DNA of 64,000 bases from Apostichopus japonicus (Eukaryota; Echinodermata; Holothuroidea; Aspidochirotida; Stichopodidae): positions 19,890,501-19,954,500 of the forward strand of contig NC_092580.1 in assembly GCF_037975245.1 (NCBI RefSeq), written 5' to 3'. Of this stretch, positions 41,301-53,300 are shown in pieces. Position numbers and translations under genes: made by a program. Below the pieces are notes generated by a model. The model was not told the DNA's origin. It worked only from the letters and a program-made list of their open reading frames with translations, and searched no databases. Position 1 is the stretch's first letter. The number at the start of each line of letters is the position of its first letter.

Positions 41301-44300
41301 AAGGGAAATGGGAAAGTTGTTAACAGTTACGACGATGGCAATGAAACTGTTAGTGTGTTGTCTGGTCATGTCATATATATGCTGATTAGCATGATTAAAG
41401 CCTACGATAGGAGAGCTAATCTTACAACAGCCCTTAAAGGGTGTGAAGACTCGCGCAAAAAGAAACGTCTAATGCCGGTACTTTGACCTAGTTTCGAATG
41501 AGGTGTAACAGAAGTTTTAAACACCACCATTGATCCCAGAAGATACACGCACAGCTTGATACCGTCGGTAGTTAGACAGCCGGCTGCAGTCAATACCCAC
41601 AGCACAGTATACAAATGATACAGCGATGGACATCTCAGGTCCAGCTAAAGATAACAATTTAGGTATCACATTTCATCACTGTCTGCATTTTGTGGCGACA
41701 CGAACAAAAGGTCACTTGCCAGCAACAGAAAGTTAACTTTTTCAGAAGGGGCGAGTCTTCAATGCCTTTAAGGTAAACGGTCAAGTTGTTAACAGTTACC
41801 ATGATGGCAATGAAACTGTTAGTGTGTTGTCTGTTTGATATTTTTGCTGTCTAGCATGATCAAAGGGTACAATGGATGAGCTAATGTAGAATAAAGCTAC
41901 ATCCATAAACCATGGTGACAATAATTATTGGTACCGAGTTACTCTGTGAAATGTTTATTTATTAGCAACATGAAGGATGTAATGAAGAGTTAATGTAACA
42001 ACAGCCATTATGTTGTTAATTAATACAAAGTTGTATCTGTTACCATGGTGACAGTGTCACTGATTTTGTGCTTGTGAAAGTATGGCACAACTTGTACATA
42101 GCCATAGTCTATCGAAATAATTAACCTATTTTACTCCTTTCCTAATTACAGCATGGGAGAGCATCTCTGGAGGTATTTATGCGGAATGGTATGCCTGCTC
42201 TTGATTGGATGTTTAAAACACAGAAGGAGGATGTACAGAGCCTGTTAAAGAACCTGCAACCGAGTACACGAGCCCTTCAGTACATGTGTAACCACACTAA
42301 GGTGAGATTAGAAACAGCTTAGGATAAAACAAAAATACTTTCTGTGTGTATTAGTAATATTGCAGACTTATAGTAGAGAGAAATGGAGAGAGGAAATCTG
42401 TAGACATCAGAAGTATTCAGGATCATGAGGAGGTCATTTTCAGAAAAGTTTAGTATTGATATGTGGTGCAACAAGATAGAAACATTTCAGTGAAAATTCT
42501 CTTTTAATTTGTGATGATTGGGAAAGACAGTTTCTCTGCTATATTTTTAAATAGCAGCATGTCTTTATATAAAAAAAAATTGTTGGAAGTTTAATTAAAA
42601 AGCTTCCCATTTGCCCAATCAGATTACCAAACCTACTGGGCAGAGTGGAATGATAGTTTTAGTAGTAATGGTTTCCTTTTTGTTGAGAATAATAGATAAA
42701 CATATTTATTCCATTTTATTTACCATGAAACTTCTTTTTGTGGAAAGCGAAGTGGGGAACTCTATTATGAAAATTCATTAAACTTTGTAAACTGTTTTTA
42801 GTTAAAGGAATTGTCTGGTGGAAGATTTTTCTCTTTCTAACCATGTAAAAATTGTCCCCATTCGACGTTTTCTTCTTGTAGAAATCTGGTTTTCAAATTC
42901 ACCAGTTTCTCACCAAAAGTACCGTTTGTTTGAACGCTTCAATATGGTGATTGACGTAGTGCTTGCAGATAGGCAAAACATGCGACTTGAAGATATAACT
43001 CCCATTTCCGCAACAAATACACTCTCACGTGTAAGCACATTCGATTGCCTAATATAACGTACACACTCGCGAACGTATATCCTATGATGCCCAGATGGTG
43101 TACTTGTATAGCGTTGCACATAATACACTCACACTCAAACCACAGTTCATAAACTGTTCTTCGAAATCGCTGAAATAAAATTCACGGATCAAATTAACAG
43201 TGAAAGGAAACATGAAAAGTATTTGTTACACAGAAAGATGAAACTTGGCAGAATCGTTTTCAGAGCAGAATGTAGCACCGAGAAGCTAAGGCTTCGCAGA
43301 ACTGTCCGATTGTAAATGTAAGAGTAGCCTGTACGCGCTAACATTCTTCGCGCAATGGATAGCGCGATGTATAAACAACGAAGAGTCTGCTGTTAAAACT
43401 TATCTTGTGTTACAGAAAGAACACGAAACCACATATATGGCGGCTTAAGGAGTTTTTAAATCATATCTAATTTATAAGAAATTTCACCGGAAATTATGGA
43501 AGAAATTTATCGGAATCGTTGTCAGAGCAGAATGTAGCACTGAGAAGCTTAGGCTTCGCAGAACTGTCCGATTGTCAACGTTAGAGTATAGCCTGTACGC
43601 GAACATTCTTCTTGTTGGAGCTGGATAGCGCGATGTATAGCCTAAACAGCGAAGAGTTCGCTGTTAAAATTTACCTTGTGTTACACAAAGACCACGGAAC
43701 CACCGATCTAGTACATGGCGGCTTAAGGAGTTTTTGAAAACATATCTAGTTTCTAAGAAATTTCACCGGAAATTAAGAAAGAAATTTATCTGTATACAAA
43801 CGCGGTTTTTGTTTTGATTACCATATAGGTACTGTGCGGATCGTGGGTTATGTCGCAATCTGCATTAGCATAGCTGACGTCACGTTCTGTACTGTTCAAA
43901 TCATATTTGAAATGTCTATCCTTATCGATTAAAAAATCGTTTCTCTGTCAAATGCAATATTAGCGTTCTCATACTTTGACAACATGTTTGGAAAATTATT
44001 TACTATTTTTTAAGGTAACTTCTATGTGCCACCAGACAATCCATTTAATTATTTGGCAATCGTTAATTAATAAGTGCTGTAGATATGAACTTGCAATCGC
44101 CATCTGTTGAGGTGAAGAAAGTGTGTAAAGGAATGCTAAGATTTGTTTTGGACTGTATTTTTTTTCCTCAAAGTGTGCCTGTATACATCAGAAGCATTTG
44201 TATAAACAACACAGTGCAGATTAAAAACAAACCACTCTCTCAACCTGAATTTATAATTAATATCTCTGGATTTTGTGTTTCAGATTGCTCAAGACATTTC

Positions 44301-47300
44301 GCTCAACAATCACGTACCAGCACTGAAGAGAATTTTGGAGCAGTTTGTGTACAGAGTAAAGGCTATGCTGGCCTTGCACGGCTGCCACGCGGCCATGTGG
44401 GTAGGGAACCTCAAGAACAAAGACATAAAGGTAAGTAGGCCAGCCTTAAGAAACCGAGGCTCTAATTTTGGTCGCACCACGTTTTACGAATCTGGTAGGG
44501 AGAAGTTCAGTTAATAAGCTCAGAGATTTAACAGTTCAGCTCAATTGGCCTGGAATATAACAGCCTGGAAGGCAGATGTTAAACCACACAAAACAGGCAC
44601 GTGTCCATTGGTGAATAGCCAAATGACTCGCACTTCATGTTGGCTGGCTATCCAAGTTTCAAATTGGAAGACCATTTCCGATGGAAAACCTGGATTATCC
44701 TCTATGAAATCTTCACTGTACCTCAGCCATCCAGGAATCGAAACCCACAAACCTCTCAAATGCTAGGTTTCATTGCTTCTATTGCCTCAGCATTTTCCCA
44801 CTTGATCACTGATAGCACTGGTACATACCACTCAATGACATCAGGATGTGTGCGTCTAGAATACAAATTTGCTGACTGCAAATATCTGCAAAGTTCTGTC
44901 TGCAAATTTTGATTGTCGCTACCAATAGAAACTGCTGTGGCACCATTTCAAAGAACATCCAGGTTGGGCAGGTGCTCAAGGCTGTGTCGATAATTCCAGT
45001 TATGAGTTTTTGATGATAATTTTGGTTTAATCAAGTCATATCTGCCAGCTGACACTTGTAGCTGTGGCTGAATCAATCTAGAAAACTTGAAATGACTTGC
45101 AATATTGCGAGTGGTTAGACATCCGAGCCAAAAGCAACAGAAAAAACCTCATTGACAAATCTTGATGTGGTCCTATGATATAAGGTTTCTAAACTACGAT
45201 TGGGTGGACATACTTAAATGAAGAAATCTGGTACCATTTAAACAAAAAGCAAAGATACTTTCTATCATCTTTAACTTTAAGGGAGATGAAATTCCTTCTC
45301 AAGTTTGCCCAGATGAAGAAGAGGACGAGTCTGATGAAGAGGAAGAGGAGGAGCAGAGAGAAGAGAAGATGTCAGAGGATGAAAGTGAAGATGAAGAAGA
45401 CTCTGAGGTATTATCTTAGTCTTATTTTGTGTCATGTAATCCTATTTTTTATTTACATTAAAGTATCAATATGTGTTTGCCGATGAAGTTCGGAAAACAA
45501 ACTTCCGAAGCAGATTCAATTTTCTTATTCTAAACACACTATGATGAGGTGGGTTAAATGGAGAAAAGCTGTCGCAATTGAAAGAAATATATTTTCTGTT
45601 ACCGTTACGGCTCGAACAATTTCGGTTTACTGTAAAATCACTGCGACCGCCCATAACAGCATGCTCATTACACAAATGTAACCTATGTACTCGTATCGTT
45701 CCCTTTTTTTACCTGTAAATACCTGTTTATTCATTGCAACTGAAAGGAATGACACAATTTCGCAAGCTACATCGGTAAGACTGAAAGAAAGATACTAATC
45801 AAGAGACCTAACACAGGCTAGCCACGAAAGGTCGTTAACAAAACAGAGAGATTTGATCGGCGCACGATCTGTTGGGCAGGGCTTGCAAACTTTGATTGAA
45901 GTTTGTAGAATCTAAGGACTCGTAAAAACATGTGGCGAATTTTATTCAGCTCAAAATGTTTAACGACAGATAAAGTCAATAAAAATAATGAATATTAATA
46001 TGAAAATTGCATAAAACGGTGTCATTTTTACTGAGCTTTTAGGGTCGTAATCTGGAAAGGTCAAAGTTTAAATTTGGCAAACACACATTGAGACTTAAAG
46101 AAAAAGCAATACAAAGGTCATCATTATTGCCCCAAAGTTGGAATGATAAAAAAAGTTCAATGGGAGGTTTCAACTGTTCACATTATTCACACAACATTGA
46201 GGACTGTTCAATCAGGCAATTTAATATCTAAGAGAGGAAGAAATGCTCAGGAGCAAGTAAAATATTGTTAAAGAAGTTTATGATTGAGTGACCATTCTTG
46301 ACTTTCTGGTATATTAGGAGGCTATACTAATGGCCTTTAATTTTGATGTGTTTAGAAGTGACATTTTTTTTTCCATCTCTGATTTCTGATGTCAAGTAAA
46401 TTTCATGTTGGAAATGCCTCCTAGAAGTTTGTAACCAGAAACCGATATTAAACATTAACGGGAAGGATTTGATATTTTCACGCTGAGCAGTCATTACGTA
46501 TATATCTTATTTTGTGCAATATGTCCGTTTTTTGAGTCTTATTTATTGGTTTCATTAGTATTTACCATTGAAAGTGCAATTTTTCGTCTATAGGGCCCCA
46601 TTGGAAATGGGCTGACGTTCTGTCAGCCTAATGGGTTTAGCTCCTGTTACTCTTTTTGTTCTTTTCAATTCGGTCCTATTTGTCTATTTTGTCTCTGTAA
46701 TTTTTTTGTATTTTAAACAATCTGAGTGCGAATAAAATAAAATCAAAGAAATAACTACAGCATGTATACTTGAGGCAGGTTCTATTGTTGATAAAGAATG
46801 TGTTCATGTATCGTAAAACATTACTACAGGCTGGTAACATGGATGTAAACTTTACATGGAGTTGTCAGTCATCACAGCACTCTCTTGGTACGTCAACTTA
46901 TCTGGGTAAACCGTTTCAAAATGTCATGAAATAAGTCTGGCTTTTCAAGATAATACAAAAGTAGATTCTTCCTCCAGGTAGAGCAGGAGCCCAGAGGGTT
47001 TGGTTAGCTGGGAAGTTAACCAATTGCCTTGTACATCACAATGTTCACAGTGCATTCCTGTATATGACACCAGACGACTGGCAAACCTGCTGTGGTGGGT
47101 GTGGCTGGGAGGGCAATTTTAAATTCACCTAAAAGCTAAACTAGATCAGCTCTCATTGGTAACCACATCAAAGTAAGTACAATGTGTCAGGTATGGCCCC
47201 AAGAGCAACAAATGGCCATCGCCAGTGATTATTAGTGGTGGGGTAGCTTCGCCAGTCATCAATAATTGACCCCTCACGGATGGCCTAGGTCAGCTCATGA

Positions 47301-50300
47301 GGTAACCACTTGAAACCTACTGGAAAATGATGGTTAGGACTTCAGATACAAGAGATGGGCATTTCCAGTAATTTTTATTGGTGGGGTATCCCTGCCAGTG
47401 GACCCCCAAACCTCATTGACCTAGGTCAACTCATGAGGTAACCAGTTGAAAACTACTGGAAATGTTTGGCAGGACTCTATATGTAAGGGATGGGCATTTC
47501 CAGTAATTTCAATTAGTGGGGTACCCCTGCCAGTGGACCCCCAAAATGCCCATCCCCTCATTGACCTAGGTCAGCTCATGAGGTAACCAGTTGAAAACTA
47601 CTGGAAAATGATAGGCAGGACTCTATATGTAAGGGATGGGCATTTCCAGTAATATCTATTAGTGGGGTACCCCTGCCAGTGGACCCCCAAAATGCCCATC
47701 CCCTCATTGACCTAGGTCAGCTCATGAGGTAACCAGTTGAAAACTACTGGAAAATGATAGACAGGACTCTATATGTAAGGGATGGGCATTTCCAGTAATT
47801 TCTATTAGTGGGGTACCCCTGCCAGTGGACCCCCAAAATGCCCATCCCCCTCATTGACCTAGGTCAGCTCATGAGGTAACCAGTTGAAAACTACTGGAAA
47901 ATGATAGACAGGACTCTATATGTAAGGGATGGGCATTTCCAGTAATTTCTATTAGTGGGGTACCCCTGCCAGTGGACCCCCAAAATGCCCATCCCCCTCA
48001 TTGACCTAGGTCAGCTCATGAGGTAACCAGTTGAAACCTACTGGAAAATGATAGGCAGGACTTCATATGTAAGGGATGGGCATTTCCAGTAATTTAAAAT
48101 GGTGGGCCACCACTGTCAGAGTCCACCCTCCCCCCCCCCCCCTTATTAACCTCTAGGTGAGCTTATGGTGTAACCAATTGAAATCTACTTGAAAATGACA
48201 GGTAGGACTCCAGATTTAAGGAGAGTAATTTCCAGTAATTTCCACTGGTGGGGTACCCCTGTCCGTTGTCCCAACATCTCCAACCACTGTCTCACATTAT
48301 ATTATAGCTCACACCCCAAGAATCCCCGAAACACCCCAAATACAGTGTAACCACTCATAAGTGGCCTCAAATGACTGAATACAACCCGTGTGGTTATTCA
48401 GGAAGTATGTTCTTGACAGTCAACGTTCAGTACATTCAGCAGTTCTCAAGTGGCCTGTTCAAGTTACTGTAGCTTTACTAATGCCAAGGTGATTGTCAGA
48501 TTGAAACATGTGGTCCATACCAGTGGCACCAGCCTGTTTCCAGGGGTCAAGGAAAAATATGTTAATCTGGTGAATGATTCACTGTTTGTGATTTTGTTGC
48601 CATAACAATTTCTTCTAGCATGGGGACATATTTTGTGAACAACCATAAAACAATAATCTACGACCTATGACCTGAAACTTTGTTTCTTTGAGAGGACTAT
48701 ATGACCTCTGATCATTGACTTTGACCTCTTGATAACCTCTGTGAATAAAAATTCCATGTCATGAAAGAAAAAAGTTATGACTATAACCCTCCCCTATGTC
48801 AGTATGTGTAATAACTCTATATGAAGACCTATTATTAGAGGTAAAATCTAATTTATTCACTGTTTTTAGTACAGCGTGGCTAGAATATTTGCATGCAGCA
48901 TCCTTGATGACACTAGCATGATTCGCCAGTCTCGTGTGGGAGTCGCTGGTCGGATTAACTGACTTTGTAAAGGTAAGACATAGTTATATAACAATATTGA
49001 ATAATTATAGAATATATTAGTTTAGTCAGGCCTACATGTAAACTTTGTAGAAGGGATATTTCCAATGGATAAGTTTAGGCGAAGCTCGGCTAGCCTACCG
49101 CTTCAACCTAGGCTACAGCAGCGCGCGAAATACACGGGGCGGAGTGCGATTTCGCACTTGAAATGCACGTTGTCAACGCAAACACGAACCTCCCCTACAA
49201 AAGACTTTCAGTCACGTAATCACGACTGGAAGCGGTCACCCACTCGCTACTTGCAAGTAAAAACAGCCGCGGATGAGACAAACTTGTTGGAGTTAGCCAT
49301 TGACTTTGTGCAGTGAGTTTTTCGTTGGGTGGTCGCCCATCCCACCTCCTCTGGATCAGCCCTTGGCCTAGTTAAAAGTATAATAATGGAGCGCTTTTGG
49401 TGAAAAACTTCAAGACTCCCACCACATCTGCCACGAACCTTGCACAAACTTATGCCCTGGAAAGTTCAGGAGCATCACCCGAAACGAAGGGGTGATTTTT
49501 TTTCTCCAAAATGAGAACCAAAATTGAAAATAATAATTTGAGCACTGGGCTACAGTCATATAGGATTAACAAAATTGTAGCCAATATTTTGTCTGAAAAT
49601 CAGGCTGAAAAAGTTGGAAAACATAGGATTGAAATATTTAGGAATTTCATATTTGAAAAGGTCCTTATCTATCACCCCAAATATCAACAGTAATTAATGG
49701 TTGTCTCAATCAAAGTTAATTGTCTATGAGTAAGAAGCTAGGATGTTGCTACTCTCTCTCCAAGAATTATGAAACTGCGTTATTTCATAAAGAACATTGT
49801 AAAGAAAGTGTCAGGGGGTCGATCAAATTAACTCTCTTAGTTGAACTATAGTTGAACTACTTAAGGAATCTCTTATTATGTAACTGCAGTATCTCATTTG
49901 CATAAATGTGTGTGTAACACCTGTTCCAAGGACCTTGTTTAGGGGGACCTTGTGACAGAAAGCATATTCTGAGGGGGGGGGGGGCGGGGAGCGACAGCCC
50001 CATGGAAAACTCACTGCATGTACAAAGTCAATGGCTAACTCCAATGGGTTTGTCTCATCCGTGGCTGTTTTTACTTGCAAGAAGCGGGTGGATGACCGCT
50101 TCTAGCCGTGATTACGTGACTGAAAGTCTTTTGTAGGTGAGGTTCCTGTTTGCGTTGACGTGCGTTTCCAGTGCGAAATCGCACTCTGCCCTGTGTATTT
50201 CGCGCGCTGCTGTAGCCTAGGTTGAAGCGGTAGGCTAGCTGAGCCTAAACCTAAACTTATCCATTGGAAATTTCACTTCTACAAAGTTTACATGTAGGCC

Positions 50301-53300
50301 TGACTAATCTAATATATTCTATAGTTATTCAATATTGTTATATAACTATGTCTTACCTTTACAAAGTCAGTTAATCCTACCAGCGACTCCCACACGAGAC
50401 TGGCCAATCATGCTACAGTGTCATCAAGGATGCTGCATGCAAATATTCTAGCCACGATTTACTAAAAACACTAATAAAATTAAATTTTACCTAAGATAAT
50501 ATGTCTTCATTGAGTTATTACACATTCTGACATAGGGGAGGGTTATAAAAAGTCATACCTGTTTTTCTTTCATGGCATGGAATTTTTATTCACAGAGGTT
50601 ATCGAGGGGTCAAAGATCAATGATCAGAGTTTATATATAGTCCTCTCAGAGAAACCAAGTTTCAGATCATAGGTCGTAGATTATTGTTTTATGGTTTTTC
50701 ACAAAATATGTCCCCATGCTAGAAGAAATTGTTATGGCAACAAAATCACAAACAGTGAATCATTCACCAGATTAACATATTTTTCCTTGACCCCTGGAAA
50801 CAGGCTGGTGCCACTGGTATGGACCACATGTTTCAATCTGACAATCACCTTGGCATTAGTAAAGCTACCGTAACTTGAACAGGCCACTTGAGAACTGCTG
50901 AATGTAATGAATGTTGACTGTCAAGAACATACTTCCTGAATAACCACACAGGTTGTACTCAGTCATTTGAGGCCACCTATGAGTGTGTAACCAGAGCATA
51001 ACATGGTTAATGTTTTGTATAGTTATCATTTTCTTTCATATTCTTATCTTTGTTTTTATTCATTTGATCATTTTCTTTTGTTTCTTTGTTTTTATTCATT
51101 TGACAATGAATAACCTTTACTTGGTAGATTTATGAGTTCCCTTAATTTTCACTTTTATTGCTAACTACTACATGGCAACAGTTAGTGGTCGGGTGGCCCT
51201 GTGTGACCTGTCTTTTTCTTAAGCTAAGTAATTGTTTTGCGTGGTCCTATTTTCTAGGAATATATGAGTGGCTCCAAGAGTCTATCCTTTTCAGAATTGT
51301 GGGTTAAATAGACAATTTTATAACTTTTGTTTGGTTAGATAGGAATGTTTTGGTGATAGATGATTATTTTAAATGTACCAAAGGACACCATAAATTAAGT
51401 AATGTGTCTGGTAAATTATGTATTAAGTATTAATTGACAGCTGGTTGGTCACTGGACCTCAGATACCAGGAAGTGGAGGACAAGCTGGTCTAGAGTAGGA
51501 GGGGGGAAAGTTGAGACAAAGGCTAAATCATGAATACTCAATGAACCAAGCTTTGTGTTTAATTGGTTTAAGGTGGTCATGTGTGAGTTGCCTTGTACTA
51601 TTATTATGGGATGAATTCTTATTATTATGGGATGTATTCTTATTATTATGGGATGGAGTGAATAAGGTAGCATAGTAGGGGGAAATTAAGATAAGACACT
51701 GATGCCGAGTTAAGTTTACAGTAGTTACAGTAGTGACAGTAGTTAGAGAAGAAGAGGGGGAGGGTTGAGTTTGTAATAGTAATAGGAGAAGAAGGGAAGG
51801 ATTAAGTTTGAAATGGATGGGCACGAGATCATAATTATTTTCTTAGACTAACTTCATCAGTAATAGAGTAGACGACCAGTATTAAATTAATTAGAAGTTA
51901 AATGGACACTTAATTGAAGCTATTTACCCATGGAGTTTTTATAGAAGTTTAGTGAATACCTGGAGCTTGTTCTACAAATGGATATTCTATTTTAGTAAAA
52001 GCCTGGAACTGTTTTACAAGGAAATTTCATATTTAATAAATTGTACCACCCGGAGCTGTACCAATGGAAGCAGAACTATATTTCATCCTGTACTAATATC
52101 TGGCAACGATATAATTTTCTGTTGTGATGTAACTGAACTATAAATTCCCATTTTAATTCAATGTTTGGATCCGGAAGTGAACCCCTGCGATGACCCAACC
52201 CGAGTGATGAACAGTTTCTCCTAGAGACGCCCCAAGCTGAGACGCCCCAAGAGGTTATTTCCCCGAGTAGCGAGCTGTCCAGAGAACCACCCAATCCAGA
52301 GACGTCCCCAACTAAGTGAACCGCCCTAGAAGTTTCCCAAGGAGACAATTTCGTTCTCAAATTGTATTCGGTCGACCCGCGCCGCGATTTTGTTATTATT
52401 TTCGTTGGGACTGATAAGTATTATTTTTCATTAAGTTCAGTGGAGTCGTTATAAGAAGTAAGAGTTCCGAGATATGTAAGTTACACCCATTTATATAATT
52501 TCACATATAACCTTAAGTAACCCCATTGATATTAATACAACGTCCATGTGCATCGTAAACACACCACTTTACCTTTATTTGTTTGTTTTTGTGTGAGCAT
52601 TCCGCCTTTTTGAGTTGTCCCCACGATCTCAGAGTAAATCGGCCCTACCCTGATTTGGAGGTGCCACTTGTAATCTTCCCAAACCTAAAAATATATTTAA
52701 GCCTCGTCACTGCGTTTTTGACCGGCTACAAGTGGTTACACTGTATCTGGGGTGTTTCGGGGATTCTTGGGGTGTGAGCTATAATATAATGTGAGACAGT
52801 GGTTGGAGATGCTGGGACAACGGACAGGGGTACCCCACCAGTGGAAATAACTGGAAATGACTCTCCTTAAATCTGGAGTCCTACCTGTCATTTTCAAGTA
52901 GATTTCAATTGGTTACACCATAAGCTCACCAAAAGGTTAATAAGGGGGGGGGGGGAGGGCGGACTCTGGCAGTGGTGGCCCACCAATATAAATTACCGGA
53001 AATGCCCATCCCTTACATATGAAGTGATACCTATCATTTTCCAGTAGGTTTCAACTGGTTACCTCATGAGCTGACCTAGGTCAATGAGGGGGATGGGCAT
53101 TTTGGGGGTCCACTGGCAGGGGTACCACACTAATAGAAATTACTGGAAATGCCCATCCCTTACATATAGAGTCCTGCCTATCATTTTCCAGTAGTTTTCA
53201 ACTGGTTACCTCATGAGCTGACCTAGGTCAATGAGGGATGGGCATTTTGGGGGTCCACTGGCAGGGGTACCCCACCAATAGAAATTACTGGAAATGCCCA

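Noticed and set aside
40240-41486. Open frames of 246 and 178 codons read through the exon 17 array as stand-alone genes
   Set aside because: The first begins inside exon 17 and both consist of exon end plus intron copies. The parallel open frames on the minus strand show that this is a property of the 135-bp unit.
48464-48646. 60-codon open frame conserved at 50,691–50,873 in the opposite strand
   Set aside because: The conservation is explained by the palindrome arms, which match over the whole length and not only in the frame. There are no family motifs.
49065-49316. 83-codon open frame in the left palindrome arm
   Set aside because: The mirrored sequence in the right arm does not preserve the frame, and there is no known family.
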